In this document: one piece after another, positions 53,301-63,765 of the stretch
Position numbering within the stretch: the first letter of the stretch is position 1
How the letters are laid out: each line of letters begins with the position of its first letter
From: Heliopora coerulea
Lineage: Eukaryota > Cnidaria > Anthozoa > Scleralcyonacea > Helioporidae
DNA: 64,000 bases
Assembly: GCA_030142905.1 (NCBI GenBank)
Contig: JASJOG010000045.1
Location: 343,501-407,500, forward strand
Direction of reading: 5' to 3'
The notes under the pieces: model-generated
Databases searched by the model: none
What the model was told of the DNA's origin: nothing
Seen by the model: the letters and a program-made list of their open reading frames with translations, nothing else
Position numbers and translations under genes: made by a program

Positions 53301-56300
53301 CTTTTAAATTCCTTCATAAATTTTCCCCGTTCTATTCTGCCATACTCTTCTTCATATTTTTGGTAAAATTGTTGTTCCAGGAATCCCATAACGAGCGTCG
53401 CATAAGTTGAGGCCATTTTAGTTCCCATGGCAGTTCCCTGTACCTGCTTGTAGTTTTTGTTGTCGAATTTGAATGTATTTTCCTTCAGTACAATTGAGAT
53501 TGCTTTGAGTATAAAATCTTTTGAGAAGGGTCGTTCCAACGTTGTCGAGAAATTGTTCAACCAGTTTTCAGTAGCTTGTAATCTCAGGTCGTGTGGAGTA
53601 CTCGTATACAGGCTAACCACGTCGAAGGAAACCAGAATTGTGTTTTCATTTACTTCTTCAGGTATGTGATTTAAAAAGTCAAAATCGTCTCGAATGTAAC
53701 TTGGCACGTGCTTGCAAAGAGGTTTTAGAACTAAATGAAGGAAGTTGCTTAGTCTGTGGGTGGGAGATGAGGGTCCTGCCATAATAGGTCTCATTTTGAG
53801 GTCCGACGGTGGTTGTAGTCTTACGTATTCGGAATTTTGTTCTTTAATTGCGGCTTTGATGACCAGTGATTTATGTATTTTAGGCAAACCATAAAAGTTG
53901 GAAGTTTTACTCGTGAAATTCTGAATATAATTTATTTCCTGCTTGGTTAGTTCATGTTCGTGTTCCTTTGTTAGTCCTTTAATTTTTTTCATTATTGTAT
54001 CGTCCTCGTTACATGTTAATTCATTATAGTTTTCTCTGTCTTCAAGTAATTCCAAAATTTTATCTTTATAGAAGTTTTTGTCCATGATCACTGTTGTTCC
54101 TCCTTTGTCGGCTGCCTTTATTACGATAGAATCATCGTTCTTTACTCGGTTTAACGCAACGTTTTCAGCGCGAGAAATATTGTTTTTTCTATTTACGGGA
54201 GGTGTCGATTCTGGTATTTTCGATAAAGCATCTAGTACTACCATTAGATATTCGTTGTTTGACTAACCGTCAAACACGACCTGGGATTACAAGCTACTGA
54301 AAACTGGCTGAACAATTTCTCGACAACGTTGGAACGACCCTTCTCAAAAGATTTTATACTCAAAGCAATCTCAATTGTACTGAAGGAAAATACATTCAAA
54401 TTCGACAACAAAAACTACAAGCAGGTACAGGGAACTGCCATGGGAACTAAAATGGCCTCAACTTATGCGACGCTCGTTATGGGATTCCTGGAACAACAAC
54501 TTTACCAAAAATATGAAGAAGAATATGGCAGAATAGAACGGGGAAAATTTATGAAGGAATTTAAAAGATTTTTAGACGATTGTTGTATGTTTTGGCAGAA
54601 ATCAGAAACAGAGCTGAAAGATTTTTTCAAAGTGCTGAATAGTCTCCATGAAAAAATCAAGTTTACAATGGAAGCACACCCGAACAAATTATCGTTCTTG
54701 GACATACTAATCTGTAAAGAAAATACACACGTTTATACAGACATTTATTACAAGGAAACGGACAGTCATCAATTCTTGGATTTTTTTTCATGTCACCCGA
54801 AGCACACAAAACATAACATAGCATACACTCTAGCGAGACGTATATGTGCAATTGTGAAAAAGGAAAGTATCAGGGGAAAACGATTGGAAGAACTCGAAGT
54901 ATTTTTACAAAAGGAAAATTACCCAAAGGGAATCATTAAAAAAGGAATTGAAAAAGTAAAAACGTTAACAATCACGGAATTGAGATCAACTAAACAAAAA
55001 CCGGAGCCCAACAAAACCCTTCCTTTGGTGATTACGCATAATCCCAATAATCCACACGTTGTCGGCATGGTAAAGGACAGTTTAAAATTCCTTTCAAATT
55101 CACCTGAGATGAAAAACCTACTAGACGATACGAAAATTATAATAAGCCGACGACAACCACAAAATCTGAAACGTTTATTAACAAAGGCTGAATTTTCTAC
55201 CAGGGAAGCCCAAACCATCAGTTTCAAGATGCAACGAACCACGATGCGGGACATGTGATCTAATTATAACGGGAGACTCTATAAAACTGAGAAGCGGCAA
55301 AACGTGGACGATAAAATCTTCAATGACATGTAAAAGTAAAGATGTCGTTTATATAATAATTTGTCCGAAGTGTAAAAACTCATATGTTGGTCAAACACAA
55401 AGTCTCCGGAATAGAGTAACTTTACACAAAGAACAGATCACACATGAGCAATACAGGCATCTACAAGTAAGTAAACATCTAGAGGAATGCAGCCAAGGTA
55501 AATTTAAAATTATGCCCATTTATCAATGTAAAGGTCAGAGTAAGATCGAAAAAGAATGTATGGAAAAACAAATCATTTCATTACTTAAACCTGAACTTAA
55601 TTTTAGTGTGTAAGATAACTTGATCGATGACGTAATAGGAAGAACATTTATGTAAATAGCCACACAAATAATGATGACGCTAATAAGCAGATATAAGTAG
55701 CGTAAACACTCGTAAATTTAGTAGCACCTGAAAAGCTTTATAGAGAAAACGTTAGTGCAATAAATCATATCCAAAACGAGTGGAACGTCTATTTCTTCTT
55801 TCTTCTTGTTGACAAATGCTATTTTATATATATATATATATATATATACATATACATACGTACATACATACATATGTGAATTCATAAACTCATTCATGAT
55901 TCATGAGCAAACCACAAAGGAAAATCATAAGCCTGTTGTGAGTTTATATCTTGTTTTAGGGCTCAGAATACATTAATTGTCAAACTTTATTCGTGAATTA
56001 GCGTTAAAGGGTTTGTTTTTGATGTCATTCAAAAAAACTCGGACTAAGTTAAATCCAATTAAGCACTACTGCTCGTATTTTAAACATTACGCCTCCATTA
56101 CTGCCGACGAAGACAATCGATTGGAGTGTTGACATTTTGGGTCATGATATCCGTTACTTGCCAGACATTAGCATTCTCAATAAGCTCGCCCTTTTTGGCT
56201 ACTTCATGCCATAGTCATGAGTTTGGTGTATACATACGTTTTTCTAGTTCGGCGAAAATCTCGACTTTCTCGTCTTCCTCGTGGAGTACAAAAGCAAACG

Positions 56301-59300
56301 TGCAATCGTCTTCATCGTCAATTTCAACACATTTATCACCCTTTGCGCCATCTAGAAAAAAGAATGAACACCAGATCTTTTACCAAAATAATATCTTGGA
56401 ATCAAATAAGGCGTTTAAAAATGCAAATGTTTAGACCCATATCGCCAGTGTTTCTTACATCTTCCACTTCGACCTATTCTAACAGATTTAATTAAGGTGG
56501 CGATATATCAGGTATCGACAATGCATGAATATCTCAAAAAATAACAACCGTAACTATTGTGAAATCTGATCATCACCGACCATTAAACTCACAAAATATT
56601 TACAGGTACATTTTAAATAGAACACGTAAACTTATCACGTAACATACACTATTTATTTTGGGTTTCTTATATTAATACTCATGACCCTACTGTGTAATAA
56701 TGACAGCTACAATAACTATGATGATATTTATAAATGTTGTAACTATAAAATAACAACAGCCTTACGTGACTCTACATCATCAACCGTTTTTATAGTCGCG
56801 TTGCAACGGACATCACAATTATCAACAAGTGGCCCAGTTTGGTAAATTTTACAGCGGACACAATCCTTATAATAGGCACAACCCTTTCTGCATCCCTATA
56901 ACACGGAAAGTACATTAAAAGAATTTTATAGGAAATACTAAAATGAGTGAAGTAAGCGAAGCCAACAGCTTTTATGTTCCCCAGTTAAAGTTACTTAAAC
57001 AGACCTATTTGATAGTATCTACGAATAATAAATAAAAATAAAAATATGAAGTAATACGTACAATATGAGCGGCCAATCTGTATGGGATTTACAAGGCAAG
57101 CCATAGTAAACCAGATAAAGATCGGATGCAAATATTGTATCTTTCCTAAAATACAAATACATTCAAATGGCCGTGTTTACCGGCTATTTGAAATTTCAGT
57201 AAATTTTAACGAACAAAATCGAAGGGAAATATTCATAATTCTAATTAGTATTCCGTATTCGATTGGCAGCATACCAATTAGGAGTCAATTTCTTTTGCGT
57301 TTTATTCGTGAATTATTATGAGTGTTTTAAGGCATCATAAAAAAACATGTTATCTACACTGTCACCAGACAAGGCTCATGACTTGTTTAAGCCTGGTTCA
57401 CACGAGCAGCATAAGCATACGAACAAGATCAAAACGAAAACAAAGCGTGAGGTCTCCTAAGGGACTTGCAAAGATATAATAAGAATTTTTCTTTGTTTCG
57501 TCTTTTGTTCGGCTCATTGCTTATGCTTGGACTATGATCTCATGCTTATGATTACGACGATCCTTATGTCGCAGGCTTGACTTCGTTCCTTTGTTTTGCC
57601 TTTTGTTCTGTCCTTATGCTTAAGCTTACGCTCACGTGTCTAAGTAAGTCTCACGTATGCCTGAGAAGTAATTTTTTAAAAAAATACAAGCAAAGGTTTA
57701 CTGAACTTCAGCAACTGTTTCATATAGTTTCTCAAACAGAATTCTCTCCAAAATGGATCGCACGAGTGTAGAAAAAATTTTCTCGCACATTAAGGAAAAT
57801 ATTAATTACCACGTTGACAAAAACTTGCCGTAAGTACGGTAATAGAAATGTACACCATGACTAGGTATTAAGGCTAGCAAGGGCCGCTTGACTCCATTGC
57901 AATTAGAAGGCAGACTGCCATTCAAACAGTGGAGCCAAACATGGTGCCTTTTTGACCGTTAGGTTCAGTGTCCTGCGCGGTCATTAGATGTCAACTTGAC
58001 GTTGATTAACGACAACTGAGGTCAAAATGACCGAGTAGCAGAGTGTAACTGACGTCAAATATAGGCCCCATGTCTGCCATTTTTTAATTCACTTTCTGAT
58101 TTAATTACTGACTGAAGTCGAAAATGATCTGTAGGTACAGAATTACCCTCAAGGTAACATGAAGAGAAGAGTTGAGGCTAAAATGAACTAGAAAGGTTGA
58201 CATCAGGGGGATTCGAACTCACATTTTTGGGTTCTCGGATCGCTGCTCTGCCAATTTAGCTATCGAATCAACATGGAGACAATATACTCCTTTTACCCAT
58301 TTTATGTGCACGAGAAATTCTCGTGACGACTTAACACTTATCCGTGAGGGTAAGTGTTGAGTCGTCACGAGGATGTACCCAGAGGATGAATTTGATCTTT
58401 TAATACCAATCGTAAAATATTTATGGTGCTTCCATTAATTACGTTAGTCATCATATCCACACGGCTATGACGTTATCTGATTAAATCAATGTCCGACTTA
58501 CGTCACACGTCTCACAATATTTCCCAGTGTATGGATTATTGCAGATACATTGTTCACATTCGCATCTACCACGTCCAGAGCACATTAGCTACAAAAAACG
58601 TACAAAATTTACACTGAAATTCTCATTTGGTTCAAAGGTAAGCTTACATCGAATCGGCTGGGGTGTAGGTAATAAACACTGACCCATAAATTACTGCACT
58701 GCCTGGCTCCGCTATGTTTGAGTTGCGAGAAGTTTCCCCAAAAAGGGTGACGTCAGCATTGAACTTTATGTGTACTTCTGGTAATGGTAGTGATCACTGA
58801 CCCGTGTTTTTAGCAGAATGGTGCCCTTTTGGAAGATATATCTTTGTACATAAAGTGTTTTCATTACTTTACACCGATGGTGATCTTTAATGATGGTATC
58901 AGGAGTTTAAAATGTATTCGCTTGAAACTATTAGCAGAACAAGTTTTTGATTCATTGCCTTTCCGTACTGAAGCAAAAACTTATTGAAATGTCTAACACT
59001 TGTTTGGTTTTCAAGTGTCAAGGGATCATCCTAAAGCCTGGTTTCCATATAATCGCTACAATCGCGACGATCATTGACAGAATATCTTCTGTAATCGCTG
59101 GGATCAGGGCCGCCGAAAAATTTTGTGGGCCCCGGGACAAAATATCGATTTGAGGCCCTTGATGACGTCATATATATATAATAAGCCCCCGTCCCCCTTT
59201 TGGGGCTCCAACGCTCTGAAACGCTGTTTCCCTGCATTTTGAGGGCAATAACTATTGCTCTAACCCAACTGCCATCCATTATGTCACTGTCTTTAATCTT

Positions 59301-62300
59301 CGTTACGTCAAAAACGTAAAGCTCAAACATTTTAGGGGGCTCTTATCAAGTAGGGGGCCCGGGGCAAGTTGTCCCCCCTGCCCCCCCTCTCGGCGGCCCT
59401 GGCTGGGATCATGTGAAAACCGATCCTAGTGATCAGAGCGATCAGAGCGATCGTAGCGATCATGGTCGCTGAGAGAATCTTCTACCTCAGCGATAGTGAT
59501 CTCTACGATCGTTGCGATCCCTAGGATTGCTGAGAGCACGGTTTGCATATGATTCCTGAGATTGCCGATTTAATTTTTTGAGCGATTGCAGTGATTGTAA
59601 CATCTATACGGAGACCAGGTTTAACATCACTTCGTTCCGTAAAACGGACCGTTTCGGAGTATACTGTACATTTGATTGATAGTTGAACATAACCCGAGCC
59701 TGCAGTATTGGCCAGTGGTCGAAACCATGAACAAAAAGACCCATGAATGACGGAATCTTTTGAAAGATTTTTTTTTTTTGGGGGGGGGGGTCCTCTAGCA
59801 GTCCTGTTATATGAGGGTCAGTGTTGCACGGGAGGAACCAGGCGGGAACCGTATTCGAAGTATAAATACAAAAGCCCAATAAAATACGCGAAGGCCATAA
59901 ACAATAAAGATTTAAAAATATTTACTGGACCTAACGTTTCGTTGCTACACGCAACACCATAAATGAATAATGATAAAGAATAAATTAGACAATTGACAGA
60001 TAAATAGAAGCTACTGTTACTACTTATGTCAATTACAGTGACGTAAGTAAATTATTGGGATAAAGAAAGGGTCCGGAAAAGGATTACGATCTGATGATAG
60101 AATTAGAATAAAAATCAGGAATCGAGACCAGGTTTGCATTCAGCAAGGGATTCAGTTTCTTAATAAGTAGGTTTTCCCTAACAAGATCGAGCGGCGAGGA
60201 ACCCGAAGTTAAAATTTGAAAATCGTCGAGCGTAACGGAATATCCAGTTTCAGTGGTGTAAAAGTATACTGGAAGGAGAGGTATTAGCACACTTTTACCA
60301 GTGAGAACAGAGAAAAGGTCAATGGTAATACACCTCCGTAGCAAAGCAACAGGCGTCACATGAGAAAAAAATTAGAACACTGACAGTCATGTCATAGTGA
60401 CGAGGTAGGCAACAACAAAATAGAGAGGCTTAGAACCACGAGAAAAGGCTTTAGGATTTCTCCATGACTCGAAAATGAATGTTTTAAATTGACAATTAGG
60501 CTGCATTAACAGAGATAGTACGCTCATAATTTAAGTAATGAGAGAAAACTGGCAGTTGTTTTCCTCAGTCTCTTCAAAAATCACCAAACACAAGTTCGTA
60601 TGAAGTAAAAAGACTAAGACAAACAAAACGAGCATACAGGTTATTACGCCCAGCTCCCTTATCAATGTTGTGCTCCAAGAAAGAAAGTTTTCAACCTCTC
60701 TTGCAAATCGCTTACTATGTTCATCTACATGGAAACAACATTGAGAGGGGGAGTATGGGTTAAATTCGTCATGCTTGTTTTTTATGCGATTACAGGGAAA
60801 CTATTTAAACTATCCCATATAAAATTATCAATAACTGTAGTCATGTTTGAAGCCAAGGTTACCAATTTAAAGTTTGTTTGTAAGAATTTATGACTGTAAG
60901 ATCCTTTTAGCGACCTTTTGAGAGGATCCAAACCATCTTGTGCCTTTTGCGGGTATTTAGACCACATAATGGTTCCCCCCTCTCGATTTAAAAACACATA
61001 AAAATCGAATCATGATTCTCTATGTATTTCCCGACAAAATCGTCAAAATTTGTGCGTCTCTGGAACTTTTCCGGGCTCTGAAACACAATATTTCAATGGG
61101 AGGATCGGCCCGGAAGAATACCTTCTCTGATGGGCCTAATTTCCACAGCATTAAACAGAAAATGGTGACATGGAACTTACATTATCTCCGTCTTTATAAC
61201 AACCACGAGTTTGGTTAGCGCAACTGCAAGATGGCCCACTCCATCCAGGATTACATTGACACTTACCGCAGTCACATTTTCCATGGTCACCTAGGAATAT
61301 TTGTAAAAAGTTAGGTAAACTGCTCACGTTCAGCCGTTATCTATGGTGACTGTACAAGTTCAATACATCGAACTCTACATATCCGGGACAATGACTCCTG
61401 ACAACGAATCGATCTAAAAATTGATCTAAAATTTGATCTAAAAAATAGAAAACACAGAGGGTCGACCAGACAGTCATGAATGATTGAACAGGAGGTACGA
61501 TCTTCTTAACCTTGTATCTGATTGGTAGTTGATGACTTTGAGGAGAATTGGTCACTTCATCAACGAGTTGCAGTTAACAGCTTTTAATCAGTCGTGGTAT
61601 TGTAAAAGAAATGCTACATGGGTCGTCGAGTTTGTATACTGTGATCCAAACACTTAGAATGTTGCTCGACTTCGAAAAGTTAAAAACACTCTTCCAGAGG
61701 TTCGTGTTTTTAACGCTTCGAGACGTTTAGTTCTCAAGTCACGCAACATCCCACGTGCTTGGATCACAGAATGATTTCTTAAATCAAAGACGAGAAGGAA
61801 CTAGTATTTCATCAGAAATCAAAATTTTATCTTGATTATTATCAAACATCTATATGCCTTATTGGTTAATTAACGAGTTTGAGATGGTCAATTACTAGTT
61901 TTGAAAAACATGCGGAGCGATGCAGTCAGTCAATCATGAAAAACAACTGGCCAGTGTCACACATAAAAGATATCCAGTGACTGCTACCTTAGAAAATACA
62001 GGTATTGAAATTTGCGCCACACAGTTCCAATTTTGATGTTTTGCTAAATTTTCGTTTCGCATTTTTCTTCGGACAAAACTAACGCTGGATTATTTGAAAA
62101 AATATAGCTTCAACATGGATTTTTGATGTCAGACATCAACGGTTAAAAAGGGAAAACGCAGTTTTTCATACATTTCCCATAGCAATAAAAATCAACGGCA
62201 ATTCTTGCAGTAAAAAATTTGTACTACCTCCACACGTTTTTCCATTTTCATCTTTACTGCAACGAAGGCTGCTGCACTGGCAATACTTGCCATCAATACG

Positions 62301-63765
62301 CTCCCCTTCAAACTGTAAAAAAGGAAAAATTGGACATACTCTTCTCTTTCCCAAGTACAAACTGTTTTCAGAATGTATTCAAATTAGTTTAAATTAAACA
62401 TTTTAAATGGGTAAAACATGTATAATCGACCAAATAAGTAGCAAGTGTTCACAGAGAAGGGATCTTGATCTTGTGCACATTTTAACTTAACAAAAAAACA
62501 AAAACAAAAACAGGAGTGCATTTTATAAATATAATTCACGATACAGAAGTTGTGATTGGTTAGCTCTTCGGTCTCCATCAGGCTACAGTGACCGGAGTGG
62601 TTTCAAAAAAACGTAATTACTCAGGTCTGAAAGATGCTATTCGAATTGTTTAATAGAAATAATAGAAAACTCCTTTCCCGCTATTAACCGTGATTAAAAC
62701 ACTCGCGAAGAAATAACACTTGAGTAATCAGGAAGGCACTTTCTTTGGGTACTTCCCCCAGCTGAATATCTCTAGTCTTTTCATTAAGTTACGCTAGTTT
62801 CGATCAAGTTATAGACACCAGATAAACGTTTTCTATTTTTTGAATGGATGATTATTATCATCGCTTAACCCCATGTCGATACAGACACCGTCTTCGGCCT
62901 TAATTAAACTGCAAGCATCTGCAGGTGCAGCGTTTGCAAAAGGTTTGACTTGAGTGTTTGCAAGAGAAAACTTGCTTAATCCTGGATTAATGAAAATTTT
63001 TGAGCAACTTTCACGTACAATGCTGGGGGTGATTAGAATTTTCTTTCACAGGCTTGGAGTCAATTCAGTAAGGTCTTACGTTGCAAAAATTTAACTCACT
63101 TGGTCAAAACATGAACATAAATAAAAAAAACTGTTGAACTGCATATTCCGGATTAGCACTTATCCTCCACTTAATAACTATTTCTAGCGACTCAAATGGG
63201 TAAAGGCGACTAGGTCAAAACTATAAGGATTAGAGAAAATTTTAACAAAATTCTTGGAACATTTTTTTAACTGTAAGGAAAGTTGGAACTTTCTTTGACA
63301 TAGCTTGGCTTGATTCAAAAAAGCTTTAATGATGTGAACTCTGAACTTGAGCTAATTTGCTAGCTTTCGTCCAAAGCTAACTGATGTCAACTTCTGGTAG
63401 TAAACGACAAACGATTTACTTTAAATACAGCTGACGTTACTTCGGCATGTCATCCAATATAACGCATAACGAATTAAAATTTAAAACTGAGTGGCCGAGC
63501 CCAGGTCTTTTTCAACCTTCCAACCATTCTTAACCTTTAAAAGCTTAGGGAAGTGGCAGGGTCAATGCCCTGCAAGGAAGCCCTAAAATCCACGCGGTCT
63601 CATGCATAAAATTGAGTAGGATATTCATTTCATATAATGAGCTGCTTACTAAATAATCAAACTTACCGACAGACCAAATCTTACGTTCAGCTTACCTTGC
63701 TCTTTTCACAGACGCATTTACCACATTGGCATTCTCCTGCACCACTGCATACCTTGGTGTCATTC
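47225..63765 (-). CDS. Integrin beta subunit, gene B (C-terminal 276 residues; 5' part beyond right edge)
   Basis: This is a second integrin beta chain upstream of gene A on the same strand. Eight exons join in one frame: 63696-63765, 62228-62312, 61181-61290, 58502-58588, 56766-56895, 56238-56351, 50506-50615 and 47225-47350, 832 nt including the TGA at 47225-47227. It encodes I-EGF2 (part) to I-EGF4, the beta-tail domain, one transmembrane helix of about 23 residues, and a 40-plus residue tail. The tail has the DRREFAKFE membrane-proximal motif, WDTSENPIF (first NPxY site, Phe for Tyr) and NPTY (second site). Known family role: the tail binds talin and kindlin, and the proximal Asp clasps the alpha chain. 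A possible AATAAA signal is at 46974-46969. The ligand-binding head is not in the window. Confidence 0.96.
48180..48330. repeat. Minisatellite, ~29-bp unit
   Basis: About five units built on GACTACAGTCGTTTTAGGAG. One unit is interrupted by AACGACAAAAATGGCTTG. In the last intron of gene B. Confidence 0.8.
48615..49862 (+). mobile_element. hAT/ZMYM-like transposon remnant
   Basis: The ends CAGGGGTGGATCCAG and CTGGATCCATCCCTG are inverted repeats. A plus-strand frame (48843-49265) contains [16 protein letters not shown] and [14 protein letters not shown], which resembles the zinc-finger N-terminal part of hAT/ZMYM-type transposases (W.P...F.FP ... R.F...WL..FPWL). The frame degenerates after FPWL and no catalytic region follows. 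I see no matching 8-bp target duplication. It lies in the last intron of gene B. Confidence 0.55.
49225..49425. repeat. Minisatellite, ~55-bp unit
   Basis: Four imperfect units with the core CATCCTACCTGCCATTCT followed by GTTGTATGAAGATAATTT. It lies inside the 48.6-49.9 kb hAT-like remnant. Confidence 0.8.
50506..50615 (-). CDS. Gene B exon: transmembrane helix
   Basis: It reads CPREEGY followed by a hydrophobic run [20 protein letters not shown] ending IWKLLATIQ. The CP before the helix and the WKLL..I after it are the standard borders of integrin beta transmembrane segments. A 5.6-kb intron holding a Penelope-like pair precedes it. Confidence 0.96.
50751..50924. mobile_element. MITE with AAGCCTGCTTTTCACTAGCG termini
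   Basis: About 30-bp inverted ends (AAGCCTGCTTTTCACTAG and CTAGTGAAAACCTGACC), with CTTGCGTA/TACGCAAG inside. Close to the transmembrane exon of gene B. A looser relative starts at about 57388. Confidence 0.65.
51155..51559. mobile_element. Palindromic MITE, copy 5
   Basis: A near full-length copy in a gene B intron with TA at both ends (51153-51154, 51560-51561). The right arm lacks about 20 bp present in copies 1-3. Confidence 0.86.
52255..52545 (-). pseudogene. Penelope GIY-YIG endonuclease, left arm, with a nonsense codon
   Basis: Equivalent to 55323-55613 of the right arm, but the CAA codon in ECSQGKF is TAA here (52372-52374, read on minus). The domain would nick target DNA in an intact element. 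Confidence 0.8.
52610..54244 (-). CDS. Penelope-like reverse transcriptase, left arm (544 aa)
   Basis: The open frame carries Penelope-type RT blocks: GLPKIHK (119-125), [19 protein letters not shown] (152-170), [14 protein letters not shown] (204-217), [11 protein letters not shown] (269-279) and the catalytic RFLDDC (315-320). It copies its own RNA for retrotransposition. The frame ends at a TGA just before the Cys-rich linker [11 protein letters not shown], which is in another frame, so the endonuclease domain is detached. The Met used is simply the first one; the true N-terminus may be lost at the junction. Confidence 0.85.
   Translation of the reverse strand: MVVLDALSKIPESTPPVNRKNNISRAENVALNRVKNDDSIVIKAADKGGTTVIMDKNFYKDKILELLEDRENYNELTCNEDDTIMKKIKGLTKEHEHELTKQEINYIQNFTSKTSNFYGLPKIHKSLVIKAAIKEQNSEYVRLQPPSDLKMRPIMAGPSSPTHRLSNFLHLVLKPLCKHVPSYIRDDFDFLNHIPEEVNENTILVSFDVVSLYTSTPHDLRLQATENWLNNFSTTLERPFSKDFILKAISIVLKENTFKFDNKNYKQVQGTAMGTKMASTYATLVMGFLEQQFYQKYEEEYGRIERGKFMKEFKRFLDDCCMFWQKSETELKDFFKVLNSLHEKIKFTMEAHPNKLSFLDILICKENTHVYTDIYYKETDSHQFLDFFSCHPKHTKHNIAYTLARRICAIVKKESIRGKRLEELEVFLQKENYPKGIIKKGIEKVKTLTITELRSTKQKPEPNKTLPLVITHNPNNPHVVGMVKDSLKFLSNSPEMKNLLDDTKIIISRRQPQNLKRLLTKAEFSTREAQTISFKMQRTTMRDM
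54329..55258 (+). pseudogene. Penelope-like reverse transcriptase, right arm, 5'-truncated
   Basis: 309 codons equal to residues 236-544 of the left copy with very few changes (for example L for F in EQQLYQKY). Homology begins further upstream, at about 54275, with [15 protein letters not shown]. Fingers blocks before the SLYTSTP motif are absent, so it cannot encode a full RT. It ends at the same TGA as the left copy. Confidence 0.82.
55323..55613 (+). CDS. Penelope GIY-YIG endonuclease domain, right arm (open frame)
   Basis: 96 codons with [19 protein letters not shown], the modified GIY-YIG core, then [18 protein letters not shown] and [12 protein letters not shown] at the C-terminus. The Cys pair before the YVG is typical of Penelope endonucleases. 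The frame is open upstream to [11 protein letters not shown] at about 55245, showing that the domain is separated from the RT only by a frameshift. Confidence 0.82.
   Translation: MTCKSKDVVYIIICPKCKNSYVGQTQSLRNRVTLHKEQITHEQYRHLQVSKHLEECSQGKFKIMPIYQCKGQSKIEKECMEKQIISLLKPELNFSV
55822..55872. repeat. (TA)n(CATA)n microsatellite at the Penelope 3' end
   Basis: TATATA repeats pass into CATACATA units exactly where homology between the two Penelope arms stops. Confidence 0.85.
56238..56351 (-). CDS. Gene B exon: beta-tail domain, second part
   Basis: It starts with a split histidine codon and reads [20 protein letters not shown], ending EIFAELEK. It matches the C......DD.C...F.Y. strand. The gtatgt donor leaves one base that completes an Arg codon with the transmembrane exon. 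Confidence 0.93.
56766..56895 (-). CDS. Gene B exon: beta-tail domain, first part
   Basis: 43 codons plus one base: [20 protein letters not shown], then [10 protein letters not shown]. The cysteine spacing (C..C....C..C ... C...C) is that of the integrin beta-tail domain, a membrane-proximal extracellular module. Confidence 0.93.
58204..58374 (-). repeat. tRNA-derived SINE-like element with 5' hairpin
   Basis: On the minus strand there is a tRNA-like body (TAGCTAAATTGGCAGAGC, then GAGTTCGAATCC). Beside it is an inverted repeat, TCGTGACGACTTAACACTTA and its complement, at 58320-58370. The CACGAGAAATTCTCG motif links it to the 25.5- and 45.6-kb copies. Confidence 0.6.
58502..58588 (-). CDS. 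Gene B exon: I-EGF4
   Basis: 29 codons, phase 0/0: [18 protein letters not shown] then [11 protein letters not shown], the last EGF module before the beta-tail domain. Confidence 0.95.
59033..59625. mobile_element. MITE related to the 33.3-kb element, carrying a nested hAT MITE
   Basis: It starts AAGCCTGGTTTCCATATAAT and ends GGAGACCAGGTTT, with many GCGATC/GATCGC words inside, as in the 33.32-33.50 kb element. The 59105-59401 insertion splits it. Confidence 0.65.
59105..59401. mobile_element. hAT-type MITE with 8-bp target duplication, nested
   Basis: Termini CAGGGCCGCCG and CGGCGGCCCTG are flanked by GCTGGGAT on both sides (59097-59104 and 59402-59409). Same family as 9231-9628 but about 100 bp shorter. 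Confidence 0.86.
60084..60359 (-). pseudogene. Retroelement C-terminal fragment (endonuclease tail-like)
   Basis: A 91-codon frame contains [19 protein letters not shown] and [20 protein letters not shown], resembling the F.IL..G....DL..RE.LLI..L.P.LN....S.P end seen after GIY-YIG or RT domains of animal retroelements. A sequence resembling their 3' region (TTTACTGGACCTAACGTTTC) follows at 59920-59941. No RT blocks are readable nearby. Confidence 0.4.
61181..61290 (-). CDS. Gene B exon: I-EGF3 end, I-EGF4 start
   Basis: 36 codons after a split glycine: [18 protein letters not shown] then PSCSC. The tail of the exon, RGCYKDGDN, leads into the next module. Donor gtaagt. Confidence 0.95.
62228..62312 (-). 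CDS. Gene B exon: I-EGF3 start
   Basis: 28 codons plus one base: [18 protein letters not shown] then [10 protein letters not shown]. The GKYC.C....C motif is the integrin EGF signature. Donor gtagta is weaker than its neighbours but keeps frame. Confidence 0.94.
63696..63765 (-). CDS. Gene B exon: I-EGF2 core
   Basis: One base plus 23 codons: [19 protein letters not shown] then EKSK. The acceptor attattag interrupts a module that is uninterrupted in gene A exon 18, so the two paralogues differ by one intron here. Confidence 0.94.

Larger units (their letters stand above)
52042..55827. mobile_element. Penelope-like retroelement, head-to-head inverted pair
   Basis: Two copies of one element face each other. 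The left arm (52042 to about 54256) reads on the minus strand; the right arm (about 54275-55827) reads on the plus strand and is truncated at its 5' end. Over the shared ~1.55 kb they differ at only a few positions. A 7-bp inverted repeat, GTTTGAC/GTCAAAC, marks the junction (54257-54275). The right end runs into a TA microsatellite. The pair fills the gene B intron between the beta-tail and transmembrane exons. Confidence 0.9.

Noticed and set aside
52042..55870. Hammerhead ribozyme in the Penelope element
   Set aside because: Known in some Penelope elements, but I found no CTGATGA plus GAAA core with the right spacing near either end.
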